From assembly GCA_002840845.1 (NCBI GenBank), contig PHCS01000001.1, positions 62,001 through 126,000 on the forward strand: a stretch of 64,000 nucleotides of DNA. The letters are read 5' to 3'. Within the stretch, counting starts at the first letter, position 1, and the number at the start of each line of letters is the position of its first letter. The notes below the pieces were generated by a model. It was given only the letters and a program-made list of their open reading frames with translations. It searched no databases and was not told the DNA's origin. This DNA is from Betaproteobacteria bacterium HGW-Betaproteobacteria-14 (GTDB taxonomy: Bacteria > Pseudomonadota > Gammaproteobacteria > Burkholderiales > Rhodocyclaceae). Of the stretch, positions 17,337-26,332 are shown piece by piece. The position numbers were made by a program, and so were the translations under genes.

Positions 17337-18019
17337 GCATGAACTTGCCGCGCTTCGATGCGATCGTCTTCGACTTCGACGGCGTCCTGGTCGAGTCCGT
17401 GGACGTCAAGACGCGCGCCTTTGCTGCGCTATTCGAGCCCTATGGCGAGGAGGTTGTGAAGCAGGTCGTCGCCTGGCATCTTGCGCACGGGGGGGTTTCG
17501 CGCTACGAGAAGTTTCGCCATTTCCATCGGGCATTTCTTGGCCGCGTCCTGAGTCAGGTGGAAGAAGTCGAGTTGGGCAACCGCTTTTCCGCGCTGGTGG
17601 AAGAGGCCGTGATTGCCGCCGCCTGGGTGCCGGGCGCACACGAGTTCCTCGAGGGCTGGCATGCGCGCCTGCAGCTGTATGTCGCTTCCGGCACGCCGGA
17701 AGAGGAGCTGATTCGCATCATCGGTCGCCGCGGCATGACGCATTTCTTCAAGGCAGTTGCCGGCGCGCCGCGCAAGAAGGGCGCGATCCTGCGGGACTTC
17801 CTGGGCCGCAGCGGCGTATCCCAGGACCGCATGTTGATGGTGGGAGATGCCATGACCGATTTCGACGGCGCCGTCGAGGCGGGGGTGTCCTTTCTCGGCA
17901 TTGCTCCTGCCGGAGCGAATCCCTTTCCCCATGGCGTCCCGGTGCTGCCTGACCTGATCGGCTTCAGCACCTTCCTGGTCGCGTCGCGGCCTGCCTTTTC
18001 CGAGGCTGAGAGAACATGA
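17333..18019 (+). CDS. HAD-family phosphatase (beta-phosphoglucomutase/phosphoglycolate phosphatase-like)
   Basis: A 228-residue HAD hydrolase with all four motifs: I FDFDGVLVES, II YVASGTPEEE, III lysine in RKKGAILRDFL, and IV MLMVGDAMTDFDGA. The helical cap lies between motifs I and II (subclass I). It removes phosphate from a small phosphorylated compound, as KdsC or NeuB-linked phosphatases do before CMP activation. It overlaps both neighbours by 4 bp, which ties it to the sugar pathway of this operon. Confidence 0.84.
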   Translation: MSMNLPRFDAIVFDFDGVLVESVDVKTRAFAALFEPYGEEVVKQVVAWHLAHGGVSRYEKFRHFHRAFLGRVLSQVEEVELGNRFSALVEEAVIAAAWVPGAHEFLEGWHARLQLYVASGTPEEELIRIIGRRGMTHFFKAVAGAPRKKGAILRDFLGRSGVSQDRMLMVGDAMTDFDGAVEAGVSFLGIAPAGANPFPHGVPVLPDLIGFSTFLVASRPAFSEAERT

Positions 18020-18942
18020 GCCTGCCGACCCGATGCGCCTTGTGCGCGGCCGCCAGCGACCAGCTTTCGGTGGTGACGCCCCACGTTTACGGGGACCACG
18101 GCGGCCGGGCCTTCTTCCGTTGCGGCGCGTGCGACGCGATATTCCTGCACCCGGGCCTGTCGCCGGAAGAGGAGCGTAAATTCTATGCCGCCGAATTCGA
18201 AGGCTTCATGCGCGGGCGCGCCGGCGATGCAGGCGGGTGGACGCAGCCAGAGAAGCACATCGCCGCCAACCAGGGCACCGTGGCGCGCCGGATGCGCTAT
18301 TTGAAGGAGGTGCTGCCGGCCCGCGGTCGCGTGCTGGAGGTTGGCTGTTCTTCCGGCTTCATGCTGTATCCGCTGGCGGATGCCGGCTACGACTGCGTCG
18401 GCATCGAGCCGTCCGGCGTTTTCCGCGATTACCTGCAGGCGCGCGGCGTCGACTGTCATGATTCGCTCGAGGCCCTGCTGGCAGCGCCGAAGGCTGGCGG
18501 AAGCTTCGACGCCATCATGCATTTCTTCGTGCTGGAGCATGTGGCCGATCCTGCGGCGTTCCTGCGTGCACAATTGGAAATGCTGCGCCCGGGCGGCGTA
18601 CTGGTGTGCGAGGTGCCGAATGCGGCAGATGCGCTGGTAACGGTGTACGACATTCCCGCCTTCGAGCGCTTCTACTGGTCGGTGGCGCATCACTGGTACT
18701 TCACCGAAGGGTCGCTCCGCCATCTGCTCGGTCGGTTGGACTGCGCCTGGGAACTGCGCCGCGACCAGCGCTACGACCTGTCCAACCACATGGTGTGGGC
18801 GCGCGACGGGAAACCGGGCGGCATGTGCCGCTATACGCCGCAACTGGGCGGGGAAATAGAGGACGCATACCGGGAGGCATTGATCCGCTCCGGCCATTGC
18901 GACACGCTGGTGGCGGTGCTCAGGAAAGGAAAGCAGGAATGA
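18016..18942 (+). CDS. Class I SAM-dependent methyltransferase with N-terminal zinc ribbon
   Basis: The 308-residue protein has two cysteine pairs, CALCAAA and FRCGACDAIFLHPG, forming an N-terminal zinc ribbon. A methyltransferase core follows, with VLEVGCSSGFMLYPLADAG near residue 110 and FFVLEHVADPAAFLR. It is the third protein of this architecture in the window, after 2042-2980 and 11454-12335. It overlaps the HAD gene and the next epimerase by 4 bp each. It probably methylates a glycan sugar or an NDP-sugar intermediate; position and acceptor are not determinable. Confidence 0.83.
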   Translation: MSLPTRCALCAAASDQLSVVTPHVYGDHGGRAFFRCGACDAIFLHPGLSPEEERKFYAAEFEGFMRGRAGDAGGWTQPEKHIAANQGTVARRMRYLKEVLPARGRVLEVGCSSGFMLYPLADAGYDCVGIEPSGVFRDYLQARGVDCHDSLEALLAAPKAGGSFDAIMHFFVLEHVADPAAFLRAQLEMLRPGGVLVCEVPNAADALVTVYDIPAFERFYWSVAHHWYFTEGSLRHLLGRLDCAWELRRDQRYDLSNHMVWARDGKPGGMCRYTPQLGGEIEDAYREALIRSGHCDTLVAVLRKGKQE

Positions 18943-19856
18943 AGGTGCTCGTCACCGGTGTCGGTGGTTTCATCGGCGCGCACGTGGCTAGCAGATTTCT
19001 CGCTGCCGGCCATGCCGTGATTGGCGCGGATGACTTCTCCTCAGGCTACCGCGAGAACGTGCCGCCGGGCGTCGAACTGATCGAGGGCGATCTGGCCGAG
19101 CCGGAAACCATCGCCGTGCTGCCGCGCGACTGCGAACTCATCCTGCACCTGGCTGGCCAATCGTCGGGGGAAATCAGCTTCGACGATCCGGTTTCGGATC
19201 TGCACAAGAATACCGTGTCGACGCTGAACCTGATCCGCTATGGTATCGACTGCGGCGCCAACCGCCTCGTCTACGCCAGTTCCATGTCCTGCTACGGCAG
19301 CGTGCCGGATGCACCCGTCGCCGAGACGGCCACTTGCCTGCCGCTTTCCTGCTATGGCGTCGGCAAGCTTGCGGCAGAGGGGTACCTGCGCGTCTACGCG
19401 AAGCAACTACCCTTTGTTGCGCTGCGCATGTTCAACGTCTACGGCCCCGGTCAGGATCTGAGCAACCTGCGCCAGGGCATGGTCAGCATCTATTTCGCCC
19501 AGGCCTTGGCTACCGGGCGGGTGCAGGTCAAGGGCAGCCTCGACCGGTTTCGTGACTTCATCTTTATTGATGACGTGGTCGAGGCATGGTGGCAGGCGGC
19601 ATTCCGCGCCGAGCCGGTGGGGCAGGCGATCAACGTCGGCACAGGCCGGCGCACCACCGTGCGGGAGCTGCTCGAGGCGATGCTGCCCCACGTGCCGGGA
19701 ATGGACTGGTACGTGGAAGGCAGCACGCCGGGCGATCAGTCCGGCATCTTCGCGGATGCCCGGTTGGTCGGCGGGCAACTCGGCATGACGCGGTTCGTAC
19801 CGTTGTCGGAGGGGCTGGCGCGCTTTGTCGCCTGGGCCCGTACGCAGTCGGCCTGA
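18939..19856 (+). CDS. NAD-dependent epimerase (UDP-glucose 4-epimerase-like SDR)
   Basis: A protein of about 305 residues starting at ATG 18939 (ATGA overlap). The nucleotide loop is VLVTGVGGFIGAHVASRFL and the catalytic pair is YASSMSCYG with Y-x3-K in CYGVGK near residue 140. MFNVYGPGQDLSN and DFIFIDDVVEAWW are the NDP-sugar-binding strands of the GalE/WbpP group. It is not the housekeeping GalE, which lies at 31831. It likely supplies a 4-epimer of an NDP-sugar for this glycan. Longer upstream open frame belongs to the methyltransferase's shadow. Confidence 0.83.
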   Translation: MKVLVTGVGGFIGAHVASRFLAAGHAVIGADDFSSGYRENVPPGVELIEGDLAEPETIAVLPRDCELILHLAGQSSGEISFDDPVSDLHKNTVSTLNLIRYGIDCGANRLVYASSMSCYGSVPDAPVAETATCLPLSCYGVGKLAAEGYLRVYAKQLPFVALRMFNVYGPGQDLSNLRQGMVSIYFAQALATGRVQVKGSLDRFRDFIFIDDVVEAWWQAAFRAEPVGQAINVGTGRRTTVRELLEAMLPHVPGMDWYVEGSTPGDQSGIFADARLVGGQLGMTRFVPLSEGLARFVAWARTQSA

Positions 19857-21580
19857 TGCGCCTGGACCTGACCGGTGCCGTCGGCCTGGGACGCGAGCAT
19901 GCGGCGCAGCTCGATGCGATCGCGGCCGAGTTGCGACGTCCTTATGTTGACCTGGTGAGCCAACTCAGCGCGCCGTATGGAGCGAATCTCGACTGGTGGG
20001 TGACGCCGCTGGCGAGTCGCAACACCTATGTCTGCCCGCTATTCCGCCGCCTCTGCCAGGTGGAGCTCGCCAGGCGACTTTCTGCTACGGGCGGCAAATC
20101 GGGGATTGTGGTCGACACGCCTGCAATGGCGGAGCTGCTGCGCGAAACGGTGCCGCCCAACGTGCAAGTTCAGTCCGCCCTGACGCCATTGCGCTGGCGG
20201 CTTCGCTCGGTGCTGTCCATCCTTCGTCGACTTGCCGCGACGCTGTACGCTTGTGCTGGCCGGTATGTGTTCTCCCGCCTGATTCCGTCCCATGGCCGGC
20301 CGCTACCACGTGAGCCGATCACGCTGGTTGATACCTTCATGTATCCAGGGAGCATCCGGGACGGCGCCTTCTGCGACCGCCACTATCCAGGCATGATGGA
20401 AATGCTTGATGATGACGAGCGCCGCCGCGTGTTCTGGGCGCCCGTTTATTACCGGGTGCGAAATCATGCCCGCCTGTTCAGGCGACTGCGCGCATGCCGC
20501 GATAACCTGTTGCTGGCCGAGGATTACCTGCGGTTCGAGGATTACGTCTATGCGATCGGCCATTTCCTGCGCGGGCGGCACGTCCTGCCCGATATCGATT
20601 TTCTCGGGCTGCGTGTCGGCCCGCTAGTGCGTGAGGCGCATGCCGAGGCCTACGCCGGATCGGGGAGCATCGAAGGTCTGTTGCGCCACCGCTTCGCTTT
20701 GCGCTTGAGAGAAGCAGGCGTGAAGCTTCAGCGCGTCGTCGAATGGTTCGAGAATCAGGAAGTCGATCATGGCGCCGTGTCCGGGTGGCTGACTTTCCAT
20801 CCGGATACGCATGTGGTCGGCTACCAGGGCTTTCTTGCCTCGCGCACTTACCTGTGCATGTTTCCGCTCGAGGCGGAGCGAGCGCTGGGCCTGCTACCTC
20901 ATTCAGTCGGTGTGATGGGCCCAGCGCTCGTCGATCCGCCCCGGGAATTCTGCCCAGGCCTGGAGGTGACCACCGCACCAGCCTTCCGCTTCGATGGGCT
21001 GTGGCACCTGCCATACGATAAACCGCTGCACGATGCCGTCACCCTGCTGGTTTCCCTGCCGCTCGATGCCGGCCAGACACGGCAGATTCTCGAGATGCTC
21101 GGCGCCGCAATTGGCCGCAATCCGGATTTCGAAGGCTGGCAGGTGCGGATCAAGCCTCACCCAGCCTTTCCCCGTCATCAGTTCGAGAAAGGCGCGACGA
21201 TGGGCCTGCAGTCCGGATGGTCACTGGCTGAAGGCGATCTCGACGACCTGATCGAGGAAGCCGATCTGTTCGTCGGCAATGCCAGCAGTACCTGCGTGCA
21301 GGCGATCGTGCATGGGGTACCCGTTGCGATCATCGGCGGACGTGCGCGGCCGACCCTGAATCCGATCCCGGAGTGGGCGGACGGTGCGCTGTGGTCGGTC
21401 TGCCACAGCGCGGAGGATCTGCGCGAGAAGCTGACGCGGCTTACCCGGGGCGACAGCGAAGCGAGCGCGAGGCGGCGAGAGGCTGGCGCATTGATTCGCG
21501 AACGGTTGTTCCGGCCGGTCACGCGTTCGGCCGTGCTGGAATTACTCGGTTTGCCTCCTATGGCGACCGCGCTGCAGTGA
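19856..21580 (+). CDS. Large uncharacterised protein with GT-B-like C-terminus (putative glycosyltransferase)
   Basis: A 574-residue protein starting at ATG 19856, which shares the A of the previous TGA. No family is recognised with certainty. The N-terminal 230 residues are unlike anything obvious. The C-terminal third has IKPHPAFPRHQ and LFVGNASSTCVQAIVHGVPVAIIGG, the pattern of donor-binding domains in CDP-glycerol, polysialyl and capsule Kdo transferases. An ARRREAGALIRERLF helix follows. As the neighbours are a GT2 and an epimerase, it is most likely a glycosyltransferase, possibly one using a CMP-activated ulosonic acid. That last point is inference. Confidence 0.55.
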   Translation: MRLDLTGAVGLGREHAAQLDAIAAELRRPYVDLVSQLSAPYGANLDWWVTPLASRNTYVCPLFRRLCQVELARRLSATGGKSGIVVDTPAMAELLRETVPPNVQVQSALTPLRWRLRSVLSILRRLAATLYACAGRYVFSRLIPSHGRPLPREPITLVDTFMYPGSIRDGAFCDRHYPGMMEMLDDDERRRVFWAPVYYRVRNHARLFRRLRACRDNLLLAEDYLRFEDYVYAIGHFLRGRHVLPDIDFLGLRVGPLVREAHAEAYAGSGSIEGLLRHRFALRLREAGVKLQRVVEWFENQEVDHGAVSGWLTFHPDTHVVGYQGFLASRTYLCMFPLEAERALGLLPHSVGVMGPALVDPPREFCPGLEVTTAPAFRFDGLWHLPYDKPLHDAVTLLVSLPLDAGQTRQILEMLGAAIGRNPDFEGWQVRIKPHPAFPRHQFEKGATMGLQSGWSLAEGDLDDLIEEADLFVGNASSTCVQAIVHGVPVAIIGGRARPTLNPIPEWADGALWSVCHSAEDLREKLTRLTRGDSEASARRREAGALIRERLFRPVTRSAVLELLGLPPMATALQ

Positions 21581-22509
21581 GCCTGTATATGCGACTGACC
21601 GCCGTCATTCCTACCCGCAATCGTCCAGGCGACCTCGGCAAGGCGGTTGCCTCCGTGTGCGATCAGACGCGCCTGCCCGATGAATTGATTGTCGTCGACC
21701 AGAGCCCCGGCAATGAATCCCGTCTGGTGGTGGAGGGCTTGATGCAAGGCGGCGGCCCCATGCGCCTGGATTACGTGCACGACACGGCCATCAGCGGACT
21801 TGTAGACGCGAAGCGAGTGGCGGCAGGACGAGCAGGCGGTGATGTCGTCTGCTTCCTCGAGGACGACATCGTGCTCGAGGCGGATTACTTCGAGCAAATC
21901 GAGCGCGGCTTCGTCGAGCGGTCGGAGATGCTCGGTTGCTGCGGCGTAGTGACCAACCTGCCGCCGCTGCCGGCCTTCTACGTCGGACTGTTCCGTCTGT
22001 TCCATCGCGGCATGTTCGCCGACCGCCGAGTCGGCATCCATGGTTTTGCGAGCGGCCGCGGCCATGCGCTGATCGCCAGCGACTATCTGAGCGGCGGTCT
22101 CTCGGCCTATCGTCGTGAGGTGTTCGAGTCGGTGCCGTTCGATATCGCCAACGATCTGTTCATGACCGAGGACATCGATTTCTCGACGCGCGCTGTGCGG
22201 TGTTTCGGGACGCGCTTCTACATCAACCCCAATGCGCGCCTGGCGCACTACATGTCACCGGCCAACCGCGCTGCTGTCGGCGCACGTCAGAGGCGCAAGG
22301 TTCGCGAGTTCTTCGTCTTCTACAAGAAGCGGCGCGAGCGCATGGCGGATGCGGCGAATTTTCTTTGGCTGCTGTGCGGCCTGGCCATCGAGGCCTGTTT
22401 CGCCGCCGTCCGCTATCGCCGTCCCGCCGCCTTGGGTGGGTACGCCGCGGGCCTGCTGGACGGCTTGCGCTGGCGGGTGCGCGAAGTCGGTGGAAGGAAA
22501 AGCGTTTGA
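21577..22509 (+). CDS. Glycosyltransferase family 2
   Basis: A GT-A fold transferase of about 310 residues with LTAVIPTRNRPGDLGKAV at the N-terminus, the metal-binding acidic motif CFLEDDIVLE near residue 92, and MTEDIDFSTRAVRCFG near 190. The GTG at 21577 is chosen because it gives the 4-bp overlap typical of this operon; ATG 21589 is the alternative. After the catalytic domain a hydrophobic stretch (FLWLLCGLAIEACFAAV) may anchor it to the membrane. It adds one sugar of the repeat unit, of unknown identity. Confidence 0.85.
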   Translation: MSLYMRLTAVIPTRNRPGDLGKAVASVCDQTRLPDELIVVDQSPGNESRLVVEGLMQGGGPMRLDYVHDTAISGLVDAKRVAAGRAGGDVVCFLEDDIVLEADYFEQIERGFVERSEMLGCCGVVTNLPPLPAFYVGLFRLFHRGMFADRRVGIHGFASGRGHALIASDYLSGGLSAYRREVFESVPFDIANDLFMTEDIDFSTRAVRCFGTRFYINPNARLAHYMSPANRAAVGARQRRKVREFFVFYKKRRERMADAANFLWLLCGLAIEACFAAVRYRRPAALGGYAAGLLDGLRWRVREVGGRKSV

Positions 22510-23453
22510 GAGTCGCCATCACGGGTGCGAACGGGCTTCTGGGAGGAGCGCTGGCTTCCCTGCACCTGGCCCGCGGCGACGAGGTCAGGGGCCTGGTGAG
22601 AAACGCTCGGCGCGCAGCTGACTCATTGCCGGGCATGAGGGTGTTTGAGGGAGACCTGGCGGTCGAGTCAAGCCGTTTGACCGACTTCCTGGACGGGGCG
22701 GATATCGTCTATCACTGTGCTGCCGAGTTGCAGGATCCGGCGCGCATGAGCGCCACCAATGTTGAGGGAACGCGTCGTCTGCTGACGGCGGCGGCTGGAC
22801 GGATAGGCCGGTGGATTCAGGTCGGCACGGTGGGCGTATACGGCCGACCGCGCAACGGGGTGATTACGGAGAAAAGCCCGCTGGCACCGGCGGATGCTTA
22901 TGCCGAGAGCAAGGCGCACGCCGATTCGCTGGTTATGGAGTTGTCGTCCGTCGGTAACTTTGAGTACGCAATCCTGCGCTGCTGCGCCGTGATCGGTCCG
23001 GGGATGCCGGGGCGCTTCCTTTATCGCTTGATCGGCCTTCTCGACCGCGGATTTTTCGCGCCCATAGGTGCGCCAGGGGCGTTGGTCAGCCTGATTCCGG
23101 TCGCGAATGTCGCCCATGCCCTGAATGAGTGCGCGATGTTGCCGCAGGCTGCTGGTCGCACCTACAACCTTGCCGACCAGTGCACCGTGGAGCATCTGAT
23201 GGAAGTGTGTTGCAATGCGCTCGGCAGGGAGATGCCGCGCTGGCGCCTTCCGGAAGCCCCGGTGCGTACAGTAGCCAAGCTTGCCGAATGGATTTGGCCC
23301 GGCCCACTGACGCGAGCGCAGATCGATGTGCTGACAAGCCGCGTACGCTACTCAACGGAACAGATTCGCCGCGAGCTTGGATATAATGATGTCATGAAAC
23401 TTGAAGTCGTTCTGCGTGATCTCGCGATCGCGTGGCGAGGCCGCTCGACATGA
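22506..23453 (+). CDS. NAD-dependent epimerase/dehydratase (extended SDR)
   Basis: A protein of about 315 residues with a TTG start at 22506 that overlaps the previous stop (TTGA). The nucleotide loop is VAITGANGLLGGALASL, followed by VYHCAAE and the catalytic Y-x3-K in AYAESK near residue 133. It is more diverged than the two earlier epimerases and may be a reductase of 4-keto sugars. It overlaps the large fusion gene by 4 bp. Confidence 0.78.
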   Translation: MRVAITGANGLLGGALASLHLARGDEVRGLVRNARRAADSLPGMRVFEGDLAVESSRLTDFLDGADIVYHCAAELQDPARMSATNVEGTRRLLTAAAGRIGRWIQVGTVGVYGRPRNGVITEKSPLAPADAYAESKAHADSLVMELSSVGNFEYAILRCCAVIGPGMPGRFLYRLIGLLDRGFFAPIGAPGALVSLIPVANVAHALNECAMLPQAAGRTYNLADQCTVEHLMEVCCNALGREMPRWRLPEAPVRTVAKLAEWIWPGPLTRAQIDVLTSRVRYSTEQIRRELGYNDVMKLEVVLRDLAIAWRGRST

Positions 23454-26332
23454 CAGGACGCATTCTCCGGCAGTTGCACCCTGCCATCGTTTTTCTGTTG
23501 TTCTTCAGTTATGCGACAGCTGCAGCGTTGCTCTTCCAGAAATTCCTGCTTCCGCTGGTCGGTGCAGTGCATCACGGCCAAGGGTTGGTAGAGGGGGATT
23601 CGGCCTATTTCCATTCCGTGGCAGTGGACCTGGCCGAACGCATCCGTCAGTACGGCTGGTCAGAATGGCGCATTTACCCAACCCACGCTGCCACCGGCAA
23701 TGTTGCTCTGCTGGGCGCGCTGTATGTGTGGTTCGGAGAGGATCCGTCTTTGATGGTGCCTGTCAATGCAGCAATTCATGCGCTTACCGGCACTCTTGTG
23801 TTCCAGCTCGGACGCCTGATATGGCCGGGCCGGGTTGGGTCATTGGCCGGGATGATCGCGGGCTCGTTGTACATTGTTTTTCCCTCTTCGCTGAACTGGT
23901 ACGGCCAGATTCACAAGGATGGTTTCGCCATCGCAGGAACTGCCCTGGTTGTGGTCGCATGGATTCTTGCAGAAATAATGAACCGGATTGAGCTCAGGCG
24001 GGTTGTGATGGCAGTCGCGACCGTACTAGCCGGATTGGGCCTGATTGTTTTCGTTCGCCCGTACAACCTGATGCTGGTGCTGGGCGGCTTGCTGGTGATG
24101 CTGGCTTTCAAGTTAGTTATGGCATGGAAGAACTATAAATCCAGGGAGTTCCAGTCTACCTTGGCCCTGCAGCTGTTTCTTGTTTGTGTAGTAGGCGCAT
24201 CTGCTTACTTGGCCCCACGTACCGGCGCCTGGGAGCAGAGCTATGCGGAATGGAATAAGTCGGCAGAGGCTGGGGCGCAGGGTGGAAGCATTGCAATCGA
24301 CTGGAAATGGCAGTCGACGGCATGGGTGCCCCAAGTGATTGAGCGTTATGTCGAGGTGATGGCGCGAACCAGGGCTGGCCTGATCGATGAAAACCTTAAG
24401 ATGCAGGCCGCTTCGCTCTACGACATCGATGCGCTTCCGGCCAGCACGCCGCAGGTTGCGGCGTATGCACCGCGCGCACTGCAGGTCGCACTCTTTGCGC
24501 CGTTCCCGTCGTTGTGGTTCGACAAGATCAGTATCACGCGTCTGGTGGCCGTAGGCGAGACGGCGATTTGGTATCTGATTGCCCCGGGGGTGCTGCTAGC
24601 ACTGTGGCTGGGGCGTTCGCGCGCAGTGGTGGCTGTGCTTGCTTTCTCGCTGACCTTGCTGACACTGTACGGCATCACCATTGCCAATGTCGGCACGCTC
24701 TATCGCATCCGGTACCTCTATTTGTTTCTGCTGATGCTGGTCGGCGTGGCAGGCTGGATGCTCTTTTTTGAGCGACGCGGCTGGTTGCCGAAAGCAAGCG
24801 ACCAGCTTGCATCTGGCGAACCGTCCGTGCCAGACGCAATGAAGAACATGAAGCAGGCCAGATCCGTCCTGGTGGGTTCGGGCATAACCGTGGCTGCAGT
24901 GACTGCGGTCACCTTTGTCGGCCTGTTCGTTCGGGACATCGTCATGGCGCGGTTGTTCGGTCTGGGCGGCGAGCTCGACGCGTTTGTGGTGGCAGCTGTG
25001 GTGCCGATGTTCCTGGTCGCCGTACTCAGCGTGCCGATCGGTACGGCGATTGTTCCGGTGTTCCTGGCCGTTCGTGAGCGTGCCTCGGCCGCGGCGGCGC
25101 AGACACTGGCAAGACGAGTTGCGATGACCTTCCTTGCCGCTGGCCTGGTGCTTGCCGTTGGTGTAGCCCTCGCCGGTCCCGCCTTGATGGAAACAGCGGG
25201 ATGGACTGCATTGCCGGAGAAGTCCGCTCGCGTGCAGGCGATCACGTTGTGGATGTTGGCAATTTTCGTTTTCAGCGGCCTTGTTACGCTCGCCAACGGT
25301 CTGCTCAATGCCCTTGGACACTACATCGTGCCAGCTGCGGCGCAGGTGATCGTGCCGGTCGTGGCCATAGCTGCCCTGCTAGTGTTCGGCAATTCGCACG
25401 GTGCGATCGTTGCTGCCATGGCGATGTTTGTCGGCCAGCTGGTCAATCTTGTCTTGGTCTATCGGGCGCTTGCGGCGCGCGAAGTTTCGCTGCTGGCTCC
25501 CGCGATGCCCGGGTGCATCGGTTACGGGCAGTTTGCCTCGCAGTACCTGCCATTGGTGGCGGCTGCAGTGTTCATGCAACTGACCGTGCCGGTGAGCACA
25601 GCCATGGCGTCGGTTCTGCCCGAAGGCGGCGTGGCTGCGCTAGGCCTGGGCGGCAAGGCAGTCGTGTTCGCCACCGGCCTCATCGGCGCCTCAATTGCCT
25701 CGGTGGTGCTGCCGTATTTTTCGCGTTACATGGCGCAGAACCGTTTGCTGGACGCGCGCCGCGAGTTGTCATTCCTGCTGCTGGCGGGGACGGTCATTTC
25801 GATTCCGGCTACCTTGGCGCTGCACCTGATATCCGAACCATTCGTCCGCACGGTATTCCAGGGCGGTGCCTTCGGCGCTTCCGAAACCAGCATCGTCTCT
25901 CGGGTGATGGCCAACGGCATCCTCCAGTTGCCGTTCTTCGTTATCAACCTGCTGCTGCTTAAGTTCGCCATCGCTACCCGTCATTCGGGCAGGGTCATGC
26001 TGGCGGCGGCCGTTGGCCTGGCAGCGAATGTAGTGCTCAACCTTGTGCTGATGCCTCGCCTCGGTGCGCCGGGCATCGCGCTTTCCATGTCGATAGCCGC
26101 CGCAGCCTCGGCGGGCTTGATGCTGCTGCTGTTTTGCCGTCTTGGCGATGTGGCCTGGGTGGATATGGTGTTCATCGTGACAAACTGGATACTGTTTCTC
26201 GCACTGGCTGTTTGCCTGCATTACAAGAGCTACCCCGGCGCCATCGCCGCCGGCATTGCGTTCGCCTTCCTTGTTCTCGGAGAGTGGGCGGTGACCTTCC
26301 GACCGCGCTCGGTACAAGCCAACCCCCCATGA
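23450..26332 (+). CDS. Fusion membrane protein: N-terminal multi-span domain plus complete MurJ/MviN-like flippase
   Basis: One uninterrupted 960-residue frame. Residues 1 to about 460 form a membrane domain with roughly ten hydrophobic segments. It has a soluble acidic loop with GDSAYFHSVAVDLAERI and a reentrant FPSSLNWYGQIHKDGFA, reminiscent of GT-C transferases or O-antigen polymerases, but no family signature is certain. From residue 464 (MKNMKQARSVLVGSG) the protein reads as a full MurJ/MviN flippase of about 497 residues: FVGLFVRDIVMARLFGLGGELDAFVVA, VPIGTAIVPVF, LASRYL-like FASQYLPL, and PFVRTVFQGGAF. Such flippases move undecaprenyl-linked precursors across the membrane. The start is ATG 23450 (ATGA). 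A polymerase-plus-flippase machine is the natural reading but unproven. Confidence 0.8.
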   Translation: MTGRILRQLHPAIVFLLFFSYATAAALLFQKFLLPLVGAVHHGQGLVEGDSAYFHSVAVDLAERIRQYGWSEWRIYPTHAATGNVALLGALYVWFGEDPSLMVPVNAAIHALTGTLVFQLGRLIWPGRVGSLAGMIAGSLYIVFPSSLNWYGQIHKDGFAIAGTALVVVAWILAEIMNRIELRRVVMAVATVLAGLGLIVFVRPYNLMLVLGGLLVMLAFKLVMAWKNYKSREFQSTLALQLFLVCVVGASAYLAPRTGAWEQSYAEWNKSAEAGAQGGSIAIDWKWQSTAWVPQVIERYVEVMARTRAGLIDENLKMQAASLYDIDALPASTPQVAAYAPRALQVALFAPFPSLWFDKISITRLVAVGETAIWYLIAPGVLLALWLGRSRAVVAVLAFSLTLLTLYGITIANVGTLYRIRYLYLFLLMLVGVAGWMLFFERRGWLPKASDQLASGEPSVPDAMKNMKQARSVLVGSGITVAAVTAVTFVGLFVRDIVMARLFGLGGELDAFVVAAVVPMFLVAVLSVPIGTAIVPVFLAVRERASAAAAQTLARRVAMTFLAAGLVLAVGVALAGPALMETAGWTALPEKSARVQAITLWMLAIFVFSGLVTLANGLLNALGHYIVPAAAQVIVPVVAIAALLVFGNSHGAIVAAMAMFVGQLVNLVLVYRALAAREVSLLAPAMPGCIGYGQFASQYLPLVAAAVFMQLTVPVSTAMASVLPEGGVAALGLGGKAVVFATGLIGASIASVVLPYFSRYMAQNRLLDARRELSFLLLAGTVISIPATLALHLISEPFVRTVFQGGAFGASETSIVSRVMANGILQLPFFVINLLLLKFAIATRHSGRVMLAAAVGLAANVVLNLVLMPRLGAPGIALSMSIAAAASAGLMLLLFCRLGDVAWVDMVFIVTNWILFLALAVCLHYKSYPGAIAAGIAFAFLVLGEWAVTFRPRSVQANPP

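Noticed and set aside
24839-26332. Separate flippase gene starting at the internal ATG 24839
   Set aside because: No ribosome binding site or stop is seen before it, and the frame is continuous with the N-terminal half, so a single fusion protein is preferred.
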